A stretch of DNA of 53,447 nt from Nocardioidaceae bacterium (GTDB taxonomy: Bacteria; Actinomycetota; Actinomycetes; Propionibacteriales; Nocardioidaceae). The notes under the pieces are model-generated. The model worked only from the letters and a program-made list of their open reading frames with translations, made no database searches and was not told where the DNA came from. This document shows, in pieces, positions 16,653 through 24,189 of the stretch. A program made the translations under genes and the position numbers. Location of the stretch: assembly GCA_009780515.1 (NCBI GenBank), contig WQZX01000014.1:1-53447 (forward strand), written 5' to 3'. Every line of letters starts with the position of its first letter. The first letter of the stretch is position 1.

Positions 16653-17533
16653 GAATCAGTCATCCAGGACGGGGAGCCGCGTCGTACGCGCTTGAACTCC
16701 CGCATCCTGCGGAAGTAGCCGAGGACGCGCCGGGTCGGCACCCGCTCCGGCCAGTCGTCGGCGCGGAACCAGGCGTCCGAGCCGCCGTCGACGAACACCA
16801 CGCTCCCGCACAGGAAGTCGGCGGACTCCGAGAGCATGAACAGCACCCAGTCGGCGAGGTGGCCCGCGTCGCCGTACCCGCCGATCGGGACGGGGAAGCT
16901 CTTGATCTGACGGGCCTCCGCCCTGGTCGCCAGCTGGCGCTCCAGCAGCGGAGTCAGGATCGCGCCCGGTGCGATCGCGTTGAGCCGGATGCCGGCACCG
17001 GCCCACTCGCGGGTGACGGCCTGGCGGCGTACCCAACGGGCGAGGGCGATCTTGCTGGCGGCGTAGGTGAGGGCGGGCGCGGCCCTGCCGAACTTCCTCA
17101 CCGAGCGCAGGGCGCGCTCGCCGTCGCGCTCGAGCAGGGCCGTGATCGCACGCCTGGGCACCAGCGGGACGGTGGTCGTGGAGTTGCTGGCGAAGGCGAC
17201 CACCTTCGCCCTGTCGACCGCGGCGAGCGCCGGCCGCCATGCCTCCAGCAGCTCTACGACGCCGAAGAAGTTGACCTCGGTGATCAGCCGCGGGCGGTCC
17301 GGGCCGGGGGAGGGCCCGAGGCCCGCCGCCAGCACCGCGCCGTCCAGCACGCCCTCGCACCGCTCGAGGACGTTCGTCGCGGCCTGCCGGCGTCCGACGG
17401 GTGTGGCGAGGTCGGCGACGACGTCGGCGTCCCGGATGTCCACGGTGATGACGGAGTGGCCGTCGGCGCGCAGGCGCTCGACGACCGCGGCGCCCATGCC
17501 GGACGCGGAGCCGGTGACTGCGTAGGTACCCAC
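16649..17533 (-). CDS. Short-chain dehydrogenase/reductase, steroid-dehydrogenase-like
   Basis: A 294-residue classical SDR with the NAD(P)-binding turn TGSASGMGAA (residues 7-16), a serine in FASNS (about S116-118), the catalytic YAASK (Y157, K161) and the IAPGAILTPL segment after it. The composition resembles 3-alpha/20-beta-hydroxysteroid dehydrogenase-type SDRs; substrate is not certain. The GTG start is preceded by TAGGCT with a 6-nt spacer (leaderless pattern), and a KstR-like operator lies just upstream. That context suggests control by a steroid or lipid-catabolism TetR repressor. The stop overlaps that of the convergent deacetylase in a shared CTAG. Confidence 0.85.
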   Translation of the reverse strand: MGTYAVTGSASGMGAAVVERLRADGHSVITVDIRDADVVADLATPVGRRQAATNVLERCEGVLDGAVLAAGLGPSPGPDRPRLITEVNFFGVVELLEAWRPALAAVDRAKVVAFASNSTTTVPLVPRRAITALLERDGERALRSVRKFGRAAPALTYAASKIALARWVRRQAVTREWAGAGIRLNAIAPGAILTPLLERQLATRAEARQIKSFPVPIGGYGDAGHLADWVLFMLSESADFLCGSVVFVDGGSDAWFRADDWPERVPTRRVLGYFRRMREFKRVRRGSPSWMTDS

Positions 17534-17539
17534 GCGCTC

Positions 17540-17568
17540 AGCCTAGCGATGAATTGGAACGTGTTTCA
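17540..17568 (-). promoter_or_regulatory. Leaderless promoter of the SDR gene with a KstR-like operator
   Basis: On the minus strand TAGGCT (17545-17540) ends 6 nt before the GTG. Further upstream, TGGAACGTGTTTCA (17555-17568 on the plus strand) matches the TnnAACnnGTTnnA consensus published for KstR, the TetR-family repressor of steroid catabolism. The site would cover about -22 to -35, so binding should block transcription. Related TetR repressors recognise similar sites. Confidence 0.55.
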
Positions 17569-17631
17569 GTTCTGGCCGGAGTCGGGGTGACCGACCGGTC
17601 CGTGACATTTCGGTCCACCGGCCCCGGTCGC

Positions 17632-17811
17632 TGCTACCATGGCGCTGCATCGATCAGCCGCGCCGTCGGCGTACGTCGGAGACCGACGTCCCCACCGGCC
17701 GCACCCAAGGCGGGTGGTCATGCGATCGAGGGGTGGATCGACCGATCCACGACACCGGGCGCAGCCCGAGGGCCACCGTGGCACCTCGGAGGCGCCGCAG
17801 GGAGGACATCT
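17632..17811 (+). promoter_or_regulatory. Extended -10 and long structured leader of the helicase gene
   Basis: TGCTACCAT (17632-17640) is a good extended -10. It would give a leader of about 165 nt before the helicase GTG. The leader contains a perfect 8-bp hairpin (gtggatcg at 17733-17740, cgatccac at 17743-17750) and ends with a strong Shine-Dalgarno GGGAGGA (17800-17806). No protein-coding signal is convincing here. Confidence 0.4.
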
Positions 17812-19935
17812 GTGGCTCGTGGAGGCCAGCGGGGTGGCGCGCAGCGCCGCAACCGCAGCAACGCAGGGACCAAGCACCGCAACGAAGAGGGCATCATCCC
17901 GGTGCTCGCTCGCGTGGTGCGCGAGGTCGAGCAGGCCGTGCAGCGGCAGTCGACCGTGCTGTCCGTGCGCACCAAGTTCCAGGTCGTCGCGCTGCTGGTG
18001 CGCGAGGAGCGGATGCGGATCAAGGCCGACCAGACGCTGAGCGACTCCCGGCGCGGCGAGGAGCTCAAGCGGCTCGACGGCATCGCCACGATCCTCGCCC
18101 AGACCGCCGCGCGCGACTCGACGCTCTTCACGCTGCTCGGCGAGGACGCCGAGATCTCCGACGACGCCCGCGCCCTGCGTCGCGAGCTGCTCGCGAAGGC
18201 CGGCGTCACCGAGCCCGAGCCGGAGCCCGAGACACAGCCCCACGAGACCACGATCGCGGTCATCGACCGCCGGGTCACGCCGGTCTCCGTCGCGGCGGCC
18301 CAGCTGGCGAACCCGTTCCAGGTGCCCGACTTCGCCGACGCCCGTCCCGTCGTACGACCCCAGCGGCTGGCCGGCTGGGAGCTGCTCGAGCCGCTCTTCC
18401 GCTCCTTCGAGCGGGCGCCCGAGGGCGCCGCGGCGATCATGGAGCTGCCCGAGCCGCCGTCGCTGCGGACCCCCGCCGGCCGTGAGCTGATGCACCACCA
18501 GGCGCAGGTCGTGGCCTCCGCGGCCGACGGCCACCGCACCTTCCTGCTCGCCGACGAGCCCGGTCTGGGCAAGACCGCCCAGGCGCTCCTCGCCGCCGAG
18601 GCCGCGGGTGCGTTCCCGCTCCTGGTCGCGGTCCCGAACGTCGTCAAGACCAACTGGGCCCGCGAGGTCGACCTGTGGGTGCCGAACAAGACCGCCACCG
18701 TCGTCCACGGCGACGGTGAGGACGTCGACGGCTTCGCCGACGTCTTCGTGGTCAACTACGAGATCCTCGACCGCCACATCGGCTGGCTCGGCAAGCACGG
18801 CTTCCGCGGGATGATCGTCGACGAGGCCCACTACATCAAGAACAAGACCTCGCAGCGCTCCCAGCACGTCCTGGAGATCGCCGACCGCATCCGCACCCGG
18901 GTGCCGCGGCCGCTGATGATGGCGCTGACCGGCACCCCGCTGATCAACGACATCGAGGACTTCCGCGCGATCTGGCAGTTCCTCGGCTGGATCGACGAGA
19001 AGGTCCCGCTCGGGCCGCTGATGGCCGCGCTCGAGGAGACCGGGCTGACCCCGGCCGACCCGACGTTCTACCCCGCCGCCCGCCGCTGCGTGGTCGACCA
19101 GGGCATCGTGCGCCGCCGCAAGATCGACGTCGCCTCCGACATCCCCGCCCGCCGCGTGGCCGACCTCCCGGTCGAGCTCGAGGGCGAGGCCGGCCGCTCC
19201 ATCCGCAAGGCCGAGCAGGAGCTCGCCCGCCGCATGGTCGAGCGGTACGACACCGCGCTGGCCAACCGCCGCGCCGGATCCGTCGTCTCCGGCGTCGACC
19301 ACGACCTGGTCCGCCAGGTCGCCGGCTGGGAGCGCGAGGACAACTCGACCAAGACCGGCGAGAACGTCTTCGGCATGCTGCGCCGCATCGGCCAGGCCAA
19401 GGCCGGCCTCGCCGCGGACTACACCGCCCAGCTGGCCCGCAACGTCGGAAAGGTGGTCTTCTTCGCCAAGCACATCGACGTCATGGACCTCGCCGAGGAG
19501 ACGTTCCAGCAGCGCGGCATCAAGTACGCCTCGGTCCGCGGCGACCAGAGCTCGACGGCGCGCCAGGCGCAGATCGACGCGTTCGTCAACGATCCCGAGG
19601 TGCATGTCGCGGTCTGCTCGCTGACCGCGGCCGGCGTCGGCCTGAACCTCCAGGTCGCGTCCAACCTCGTCCTTGCCGAGCTCTCCTGGACCGACGCCGA
19701 GCAGACCCAGGCGATCGACCGGGTCCACCGGATCGGCCAGACCGAGCCCGTCACGGCCTGGCGGGTCATCGCCACCCAGACCCTCGACACCCGCATCGCC
19801 GAGCTGATCGACCGGAAGGCCGGCCTCGCGGCGCGCGCGCTCGACGGCGCCGGCGAGACCGAGGAGGCGTCGATCGACCTCCAGACCGAGGCGCTCGTCG
19901 CGCTCCTCACCGAGGCGCTCGAGAAGCGGGGCTGA
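17812..19935 (+). CDS. SNF2-family DEAD/DEAH-box helicase
   Basis: A 707-residue superfamily 2 ATPase. Residues 1-220 form an unassigned, basic and then Glu/Pro-rich N-terminal region. The ATPase core starts near residue 225 with a Q-like segment (HHQAQVV), Walker A DEPGLGKTAQ (about 245-254), DEAH (about 336-339) and motif III (ALTGTPLIND). The C-terminal RecA-like domain carries GVGLNLQ and HRIGQTEPV, characteristic of SNF2 proteins. The role is probably DNA or nucleoprotein remodelling or repair. The GTG at 17812 is chosen for its Shine-Dalgarno GGGAGGA 5 nt upstream and the basic start ARGGQRGG; the longer open frame upstream lacks such support. Confidence 0.85.
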   Translation: MARGGQRGGAQRRNRSNAGTKHRNEEGIIPVLARVVREVEQAVQRQSTVLSVRTKFQVVALLVREERMRIKADQTLSDSRRGEELKRLDGIATILAQTAARDSTLFTLLGEDAEISDDARALRRELLAKAGVTEPEPEPETQPHETTIAVIDRRVTPVSVAAAQLANPFQVPDFADARPVVRPQRLAGWELLEPLFRSFERAPEGAAAIMELPEPPSLRTPAGRELMHHQAQVVASAADGHRTFLLADEPGLGKTAQALLAAEAAGAFPLLVAVPNVVKTNWAREVDLWVPNKTATVVHGDGEDVDGFADVFVVNYEILDRHIGWLGKHGFRGMIVDEAHYIKNKTSQRSQHVLEIADRIRTRVPRPLMMALTGTPLINDIEDFRAIWQFLGWIDEKVPLGPLMAALEETGLTPADPTFYPAARRCVVDQGIVRRRKIDVASDIPARRVADLPVELEGEAGRSIRKAEQELARRMVERYDTALANRRAGSVVSGVDHDLVRQVAGWEREDNSTKTGENVFGMLRRIGQAKAGLAADYTAQLARNVGKVVFFAKHIDVMDLAEETFQQRGIKYASVRGDQSSTARQAQIDAFVNDPEVHVAVCSLTAAGVGLNLQVASNLVLAELSWTDAEQTQAIDRVHRIGQTEPVTAWRVIATQTLDTRIAELIDRKAGLAARALDGAGETEEASIDLQTEALVALLTEALEKRG

Positions 19936-19955
19936 CCGCCGCTGGACGCTGCCAC

Positions 19956-19961
19956 TAGATT
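19956..19961 (+). promoter_or_regulatory. -10 element, leaderless pattern, for the NAD(P)-binding protein
   Basis: TAGATT ends 6 nt before the ATG at 19968, and no Shine-Dalgarno is present. Confidence 0.5.
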
Positions 19962-19967
19962 CGGTCC

Positions 19968-20708
19968 ATGCGGATCGCGGTGGCTGGCGGCACCGGCATG
20001 GTGGGACGACTCGTCGTCCGCGAGGCGGAGAGCCGTGGGTACGACGTACGTGTGCTGTCGCGCGGCACCGGCATCGACCTGATCACCCGTGAGGGGCTGA
20101 CCCGGGCGCTGGCGGGTGTCGGGGCGGTCATCGACACCAGCAACGTCACCACGATGGCCAAGGGGCCGTCGGTGCGGTTCTTCGAGCAGGCCACCGCCAA
20201 CCTGCTCGCGGCCGAGACGGCCACGCACGTGCCGCACCACGTCGCGCTGTCGATCGTCGGCTGCGACCGCGTCGATCTCGGCTACTACCTCGGCAAGCGC
20301 CGGCAGGAGCAGCTGGTGGAGGCCGGGCCGGTGCCGTGGACGATCCTGCGCGCCACGCAGTTCCACGAGTTCGCCGGGCAGATGATCGACCGCAGCCCGA
20401 CCGGCCTCGCCCTCGGCCTGCGGATGCGGACCCAGCCGATCGCCGCCCACGAGGTCGCGACGCACCTCCTCGACGCGGCCGTCGCCGCCCCCGCCGGCCG
20501 GCTGCCCGATCTCGGCGGGCCCGAGGAGCTGCGGATGGACGTGATGATCAGGCGGGTGCTCACCGCCCGCGGCAGCCACCGGCTCGTCGTGCCGATCCCG
20601 ATGGCGGGTCGTGCCGGGCGCCAGGTCGGCGAGGGCGGGCTGCTGCCCGGCCCCGGCGCCACCCTCGGCAGCCAGACCTTCGACGACTGGCTCGTCTCGG
20701 CCGGCTGA
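19968..20708 (+). CDS. NmrA-like / atypical SDR NAD(P)-binding protein
   Basis: A 246-residue Rossmann protein with the N-terminal GGTGMVGR dinucleotide motif (residues 7-14). It has the NmrA/atypical-SDR layout: VRVLSRGTGID after the second strand, VGAVIDTSNV, HHVALSIVGCD and YYLGKRRQE in place of a classical YxxxK site. The family includes redox sensors and NADPH-dependent reductases such as quinone reductase-like and sugar-nucleotide-related proteins. Substrate is unknown. It is monocistronic, with a leaderless-type promoter. The last 16 bases of the gene are part of a 108-bp unit that is duplicated immediately downstream. Confidence 0.8.
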   Translation: MRIAVAGGTGMVGRLVVREAESRGYDVRVLSRGTGIDLITREGLTRALAGVGAVIDTSNVTTMAKGPSVRFFEQATANLLAAETATHVPHHVALSIVGCDRVDLGYYLGKRRQEQLVEAGPVPWTILRATQFHEFAGQMIDRSPTGLALGLRMRTQPIAAHEVATHLLDAAVAAPAGRLPDLGGPEELRMDVMIRRVLTARGSHRLVVPIPMAGRAGRQVGEGGLLPGPGATLGSQTFDDWLVSAG

Positions 20709-20908
20709 CAGCTGTCAGCCACCCGCGGACCCGGGGTGGTCCGAGGTGAACGAACGATCGTTCACCCCGGGTGGGGCGAGGGTGCGGAGCGGCTGACAGA
20801 CGTCTCGGTCGGCTGACGGCTGTCAGCCGCCTGCGGACCCGGGGTGGTCCGAGGTGAACGAACGATCGTTCACCCCAGGCCGGGTGAGGGTGCCGAGCGG
20901 CTGACAGA
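20693..20908. repeat. Two tandem 108-bp repeats with nested hairpins (convergent terminator region)
   Basis: Unit 1 is 20693-20800 and unit 2 is 20801-20908, aligning without gaps with a small number of substitutions. Each has a palindrome (ggctgacagctgtcagcc, perfect at 20703-20720; central mismatch at 20811-20828). Each also has a hairpin with a 9-bp stem and 4-nt loop (ggtgaacga / tcgttcacc at 20745-20766 and 20853-20874). In unit 1 acccggggtg also pairs with caccccgggt, giving an alternative fold. Unit 1 includes the last 16 nt of the upstream gene. It lies between convergent genes, so bidirectional termination is the simplest role. Confidence 0.75.
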
Positions 20909-20934
20909 CGTTCGCCGGCGGAGCCCGCCACCGG

Positions 20935-21543
20935 TCAGCAAGCGTCGTCGACCGTGAGCAGCGGCAGGTGGAGGACGCCGGTCCAGTAGGAGCAGGCGAA
21001 GTCGGTGGCGTCCTCGAGCCCGAGCGGGTCGGTCGGCTCGGTCATCTGCGCCCGCAGGCCATCCGCGAGAGCCAGCAGCCCCGCGACCTCGTGCGCCTCG
21101 GCACGGCGTCCGGCGGCCTTGCGGACCGAGTCGCCGAGGTGGCGGCGCTCGCGCTCGAGCGCTCTGGCGACCTCCTCCCACGGCTCCGGCCGGCCGGCGC
21201 GTGCCTCGGCCGCGGCGACGGTGCGGAGGGTCGACCAGGTGCGCACGCCGAGGTGCGCCATCGGGTCGCCGGGAAGCCGGATCGGAGTGGGGTCGGTGTA
21301 GCCGCCCGCGATCCAGTCGCGCCAGCGACGCTCGAAGCGCCCGATGAGCGAGACGTAGAAGCCGGTCACGCTGCCGTGGGCCTGGTGGACCGCCGACCGT
21401 GACATGTTCAGGTGGCGCGCCACTGCGCTCATCGTCAGCTGGTCGATCCCTCCCGACTCGTGGAGCATCACCACGGCGTTGAGGGCGTCCTCGGCGGTGC
21501 AGAAGGAGTTGCTTTCGTAGAACGGCGCATATACATCATCCAT
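20935..21543 (-). CDS. TetR-family transcriptional regulator
   Basis: A 202-residue regulator. The N-terminal helix-turn-helix is visible at about residues 15-60 (AVVMLHESGG, then LTMSAVARHLNMSRSAVHQAHGSV), followed by the aromatic FYVSLIGRF typical of TetR helix 4 and an all-helical ligand domain. The C-terminus (DDAC) ends with a Cys. I chose the ATG at 21543; an in-frame ATG at 21585 would add 14 residues and come within 22 bp of egtD. It follows egtB-egtD on the same strand, so it may be cotranscribed with them, but a regulatory link to ergothioneine is only inference. The local sequence at the start (gatgatgtatatg) is unusually AT-rich. Confidence 0.75.
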   Translation of the reverse strand: MDDVYAPFYESNSFCTAEDALNAVVMLHESGGIDQLTMSAVARHLNMSRSAVHQAHGSVTGFYVSLIGRFERRWRDWIAGGYTDPTPIRLPGDPMAHLGVRTWSTLRTVAAAEARAGRPEPWEEVARALERERRHLGDSVRKAAGRRAEAHEVAGLLALADGLRAQMTEPTDPLGLEDATDFACSYWTGVLHLPLLTVDDAC

Positions 21544-21607
21544 CCCGACAGCCTGCGCCGATTCCGCCGGCGCCGCTCCCGTCATCCACAGGCCCGTGCG
21601 CGGCGCC

Positions 21608-22579
21608 TCAGACCTTGGTGGCGAGGGTGACGGCGAAGTCGCCGGCCGGGTCGGTCCACTGGTCGGCGACGGTGAGCCCGACGGCGGCCAGCTCGTCGGC
21701 GATCCGCTCGCGGGTGAACTTCGTGGAGATCTCCATCCGGATCTCCTCACCGGCCGCGAGGTCGATCTCGAGATCGGCGCCCGGGACGCGGACGTGCTGC
21801 GGCACCTCGGCCCGGAGACGGAGGTCCATCCGCTTCTGGCGGGAGTCCCAGAACGGGACGTAGCCGAACGCCTCCGGCTCGAAGTCAGCGCCGAGCTCGC
21901 GGTTGAGCACGCGCAGGCCGTTCTTGACGAACTCCTCGGTCACACCCTCGGGGTCGTCGTAGGCGGCGATCAGGCGGTCGGCGTCCTTGACCAGGTCGGT
22001 GCCGAGCAGCAGCCCGTCGCTCGGCGACATCGAGTCGCTGAGCGCGCCGAGGAAGGCCGCGCGCTCCTCGACGTACAGGTTGCCGATGGTGCCGCCGAGG
22101 AAGACCACGAGCTTGCGGTCGTAGCGCGCGAGGTGGCCGAGGTGGAGGGTGAAGTCGCCGACGATCGCCTCGACCTCGGTGTCGGGGTAGCGCGCCGACA
22201 GCATGTCCGCCGCGTCGCGCAGCGTCGTCTCGGAGACGTCGACCGGCACGAACCGCTCAAGGGCCCCGGCCTCGGCGAACGCGTCGAGCAGCTGCCGGGT
22301 CTTGTCGCTGGTGCCGCTGCCGAGCTCGACGACGGTGGTGGCGCCGGAGGCGGCCGCGATCTCGCCGGCCCGCTCGACGAGCACCGACCGCTCGGCCTCG
22401 GTGGGGTAGTAGGACGGCAGCCGGGTGATCCGGTCGAACAGGTCGGAGCCGGCGGTGTCGTACAGCCACTTCGGCGGGAGCCGGCGGGGCTGCTGGGCCA
22501 GGCCTCGGCGTACGTCGGCGACGAGGGCGGCGGCCGCCCAGTCGGGCTCGAGGAGGACCTCGACCTGGGGACTGCTCAT
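21608..22579 (-). CDS. egtD: L-histidine N-alpha-methyltransferase EgtD
   Basis: A 323-residue SAM-dependent methyltransferase that converts histidine to hercynine, the first step of ergothioneine synthesis. The SAM-binding motif is in VVELGSGTSDKTRQLLDAF (about residues 77-95), preceded by YDTAGSDLFDRITRLPSYY, a strong EgtD signature. FLGGTIGNLY and the C-terminal EISTKFTRE segment are also family-typical. The length matches mycobacterial EgtD (about 321). The ATG overlaps the egtB stop (ATGA), so egtB and egtD are translated in series. No egtA, egtC or egtE is adjacent, unlike the mycobacterial egtABCDE cluster. Confidence 0.92.
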   Translation of the reverse strand: MSSPQVEVLLEPDWAAAALVADVRRGLAQQPRRLPPKWLYDTAGSDLFDRITRLPSYYPTEAERSVLVERAGEIAAASGATTVVELGSGTSDKTRQLLDAFAEAGALERFVPVDVSETTLRDAADMLSARYPDTEVEAIVGDFTLHLGHLARYDRKLVVFLGGTIGNLYVEERAAFLGALSDSMSPSDGLLLGTDLVKDADRLIAAYDDPEGVTEEFVKNGLRVLNRELGADFEPEAFGYVPFWDSRQKRMDLRLRAEVPQHVRVPGADLEIDLAAGEEIRMEISTKFTRERIADELAAVGLTVADQWTDPAGDFAVTLATKV

Positions 22580-23922
22580 CGGGCGGCTCCCGTGGTGTCG
22601 TCGTCGGCGAGACGCAGGCCGGACATGGCCCAGCGCGCGCCGTGCGGGAAGAAGTTGCGGTACGACGCTCGCGCGTGGCCGGCCGGCGTCAGCGCGCAGC
22701 CGCCACGCAGGACCATCTGCCCGGACATGAACTTGCCGTTGTACTCGCCGATCGCGCCCTCGGCCGGCCGGAAGCCGGGGTAGGGGTGATAGGCCGACGA
22801 GGTCCACTCCCAGCAGTCGCCGAAGAGCTGACGCAGCCCGCCCGTCGACGCGCCCGCCGCCTCGGGGTGGAAGCTGGTCGCGTTGGCCAGGTTGCCCTCC
22901 ACCGAGCCGGATCCGGTGGTCGAGCCTGTCGAGACCCGTGCCGCGTGCTCCCACTCGCCCTCGGTGGGCAGCCGCTTGCCGGCCCAGGTCGCGAAGGCGT
23001 CGGCCTCGTAGTAGCTGATGTGGGTCACCGGCAGACCCGGGTCGACCGGGAAGGTGCCGTGCAGGGTGTGCTCGAGCCACACGCCGTCGACCTCGGACCA
23101 GTAGAACGGCGCCTGCCAGCCGTCGTCCTTGATCCGGGCCCAGCCGTCGGAGAGCCACAGCTCGTGGCGCCGGTAGCCGCCGTCGGCCATGAAATCCATC
23201 CACTCGCCGTTGGTGACCAGCCGGTCGGCCAGCCGGTAGGGCTGCAGCCACTGCTGATGCACCGGGAGCTCGTTGTCGAAGCAGAACCCGCTGCCCTCGC
23301 TGCCGATCTCGACCAGGCCGCCGGACCCTCCGGAGCCTGCCGAGGGGTCGAAGTCGACCCAGCCGAGCCGGTCGGGCGTCGACGGGGTGGCCGGGCTGCC
23401 GGCGTACACGGGCTGGAGGGGGTTGCGGGACAGCACGTGCTTGATGTCCATCAGCAGCAGCTCCTGGTGCTGCTGCTCGTGGTGGAAGCCGAGCTCGATG
23501 GTGCCGGCGACCCGGCCGAGCGCGCCGTCGTCGAGGCGGTCGAGCAGGTCGCGCATGCGGTCGTCGACGTTGCCACGGTAGAGCCCCACGTCGTGGGCGC
23601 CCGGCCGGGAGATCAGCCCGCGCTCGGGCCGGTTGTAGCGCGGCCCGACGCCCTCGTAGTAGCTGTTGAAGAGGAACCAGTACTTGTCCTGGAACGGCGC
23701 GAAGCCCTGCTCGTGCTCGGAGAGCACGAACGTCTCGAAGAACCACGTGACGTGCGCGCGGTGCCACTTGGCGGGGGACACGTCGGGCATGGTCTGGACG
23801 GTCTGGTCCTCGGGGGAGAGCGGCAGCGCGAGCTGCTCGGTCTGCGCGCGGACCTCGTCGAACCGCGCGCGGAGCGCGGTCGCGTCCGCTGCTGATGTCG
23901 GCGCCGGGAGCGTCGCGGTCAT
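22576..23922 (-). CDS. egtB: Hercynine oxygenase EgtB (iron-dependent sulfoxide synthase)
   Basis: A 448-residue protein with an N-terminal DinB-like iron domain and a C-terminal formylglycine-enzyme-like domain. Probable iron ligands are H57 (in HVTWFFETF) and the H148-x3-H152 pair (HHEQQHQELL). The C-terminal domain has GEWEHAAR, GDCWEWTSS, VLRGGC and SYRNFFP motifs. EgtB joins hercynine to gamma-glutamylcysteine or cysteine through an O2-dependent C-S bond. The start at 23922 is supported by AGAGGTGGG just upstream. Residues about 329-338 (VSTGSTTGSG) look like an insert derived from a short dispersed repeat. Confidence 0.92.
   Translation of the reverse strand: MTATLPAPTSAADATALRARFDEVRAQTEQLALPLSPEDQTVQTMPDVSPAKWHRAHVTWFFETFVLSEHEQGFAPFQDKYWFLFNSYYEGVGPRYNRPERGLISRPGAHDVGLYRGNVDDRMRDLLDRLDDGALGRVAGTIELGFHHEQQHQELLLMDIKHVLSRNPLQPVYAGSPATPSTPDRLGWVDFDPSAGSGGSGGLVEIGSEGSGFCFDNELPVHQQWLQPYRLADRLVTNGEWMDFMADGGYRRHELWLSDGWARIKDDGWQAPFYWSEVDGVWLEHTLHGTFPVDPGLPVTHISYYEADAFATWAGKRLPTEGEWEHAARVSTGSTTGSGSVEGNLANATSFHPEAAGASTGGLRQLFGDCWEWTSSAYHPYPGFRPAEGAIGEYNGKFMSGQMVLRGGCALTPAGHARASYRNFFPHGARWAMSGLRLADDDTTGAAR
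22915..22936. repeat. REP-like 22-bp unit inside egtB
   Basis: ggtggtcgagcctgtcgagacc. On the coding strand it reads ggtctcgacaggctcgaccacc, the same core as in pilD at 12654, and is read in the same frame (VSTGSTT here, VSTSSTT there). Confidence 0.65.
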
Positions 23923-24188
23923 GGGATCCCACCTCTTTCGATAGCGGTCCGTCCAACGTAGCGCCGCGCGCCGACAACGAGGCGGCGAGCGGGTTGCGGG
24001 CGCCGGAACGGTGGTCCCGGTACCCCGCGCGAGGGTCGTCCACACGGCGTACGGCCGACGGGCGAGGTGCGTGTTACGGCGTGTCGCGAGATTTTGCGAA
24101 ACCCCCGGGAGGGTGGCTCGTTGAGCCTTCGACCAGTGTGGCCCGTGGCGGTAACTGGGGGGTGCCGCCACCGTCCTTCTCGGGACGG
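23923..24188. other. Intergenic region between egtB and the metalloprotease gene
   Basis: 266 bp with no convincing gene, upstream of egtB and downstream of the secreted metalloprotease. Apart from the hairpin at its right end, I found no clear promoter boxes for the egt operon. Confidence 0.4.
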
Positions 24189-24189
24189 T
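24170..24189 (-). terminator. Hairpin at the end of the metalloprotease gene
   Basis: accgtcc (24170-24176) pairs with ggacggt (24183-24189) around a 6-nt loop, directly at the stop codon. The stem is short and there is no T-run. Confidence 0.4.

Noticed and set aside
20745..20874. gaacgatcgttc palindromes as TetR operators.
   Set aside because: They sit between convergent 3' ends, not in a promoter, and each is the loop end of a longer hairpin. Terminator or repeat function is simpler.
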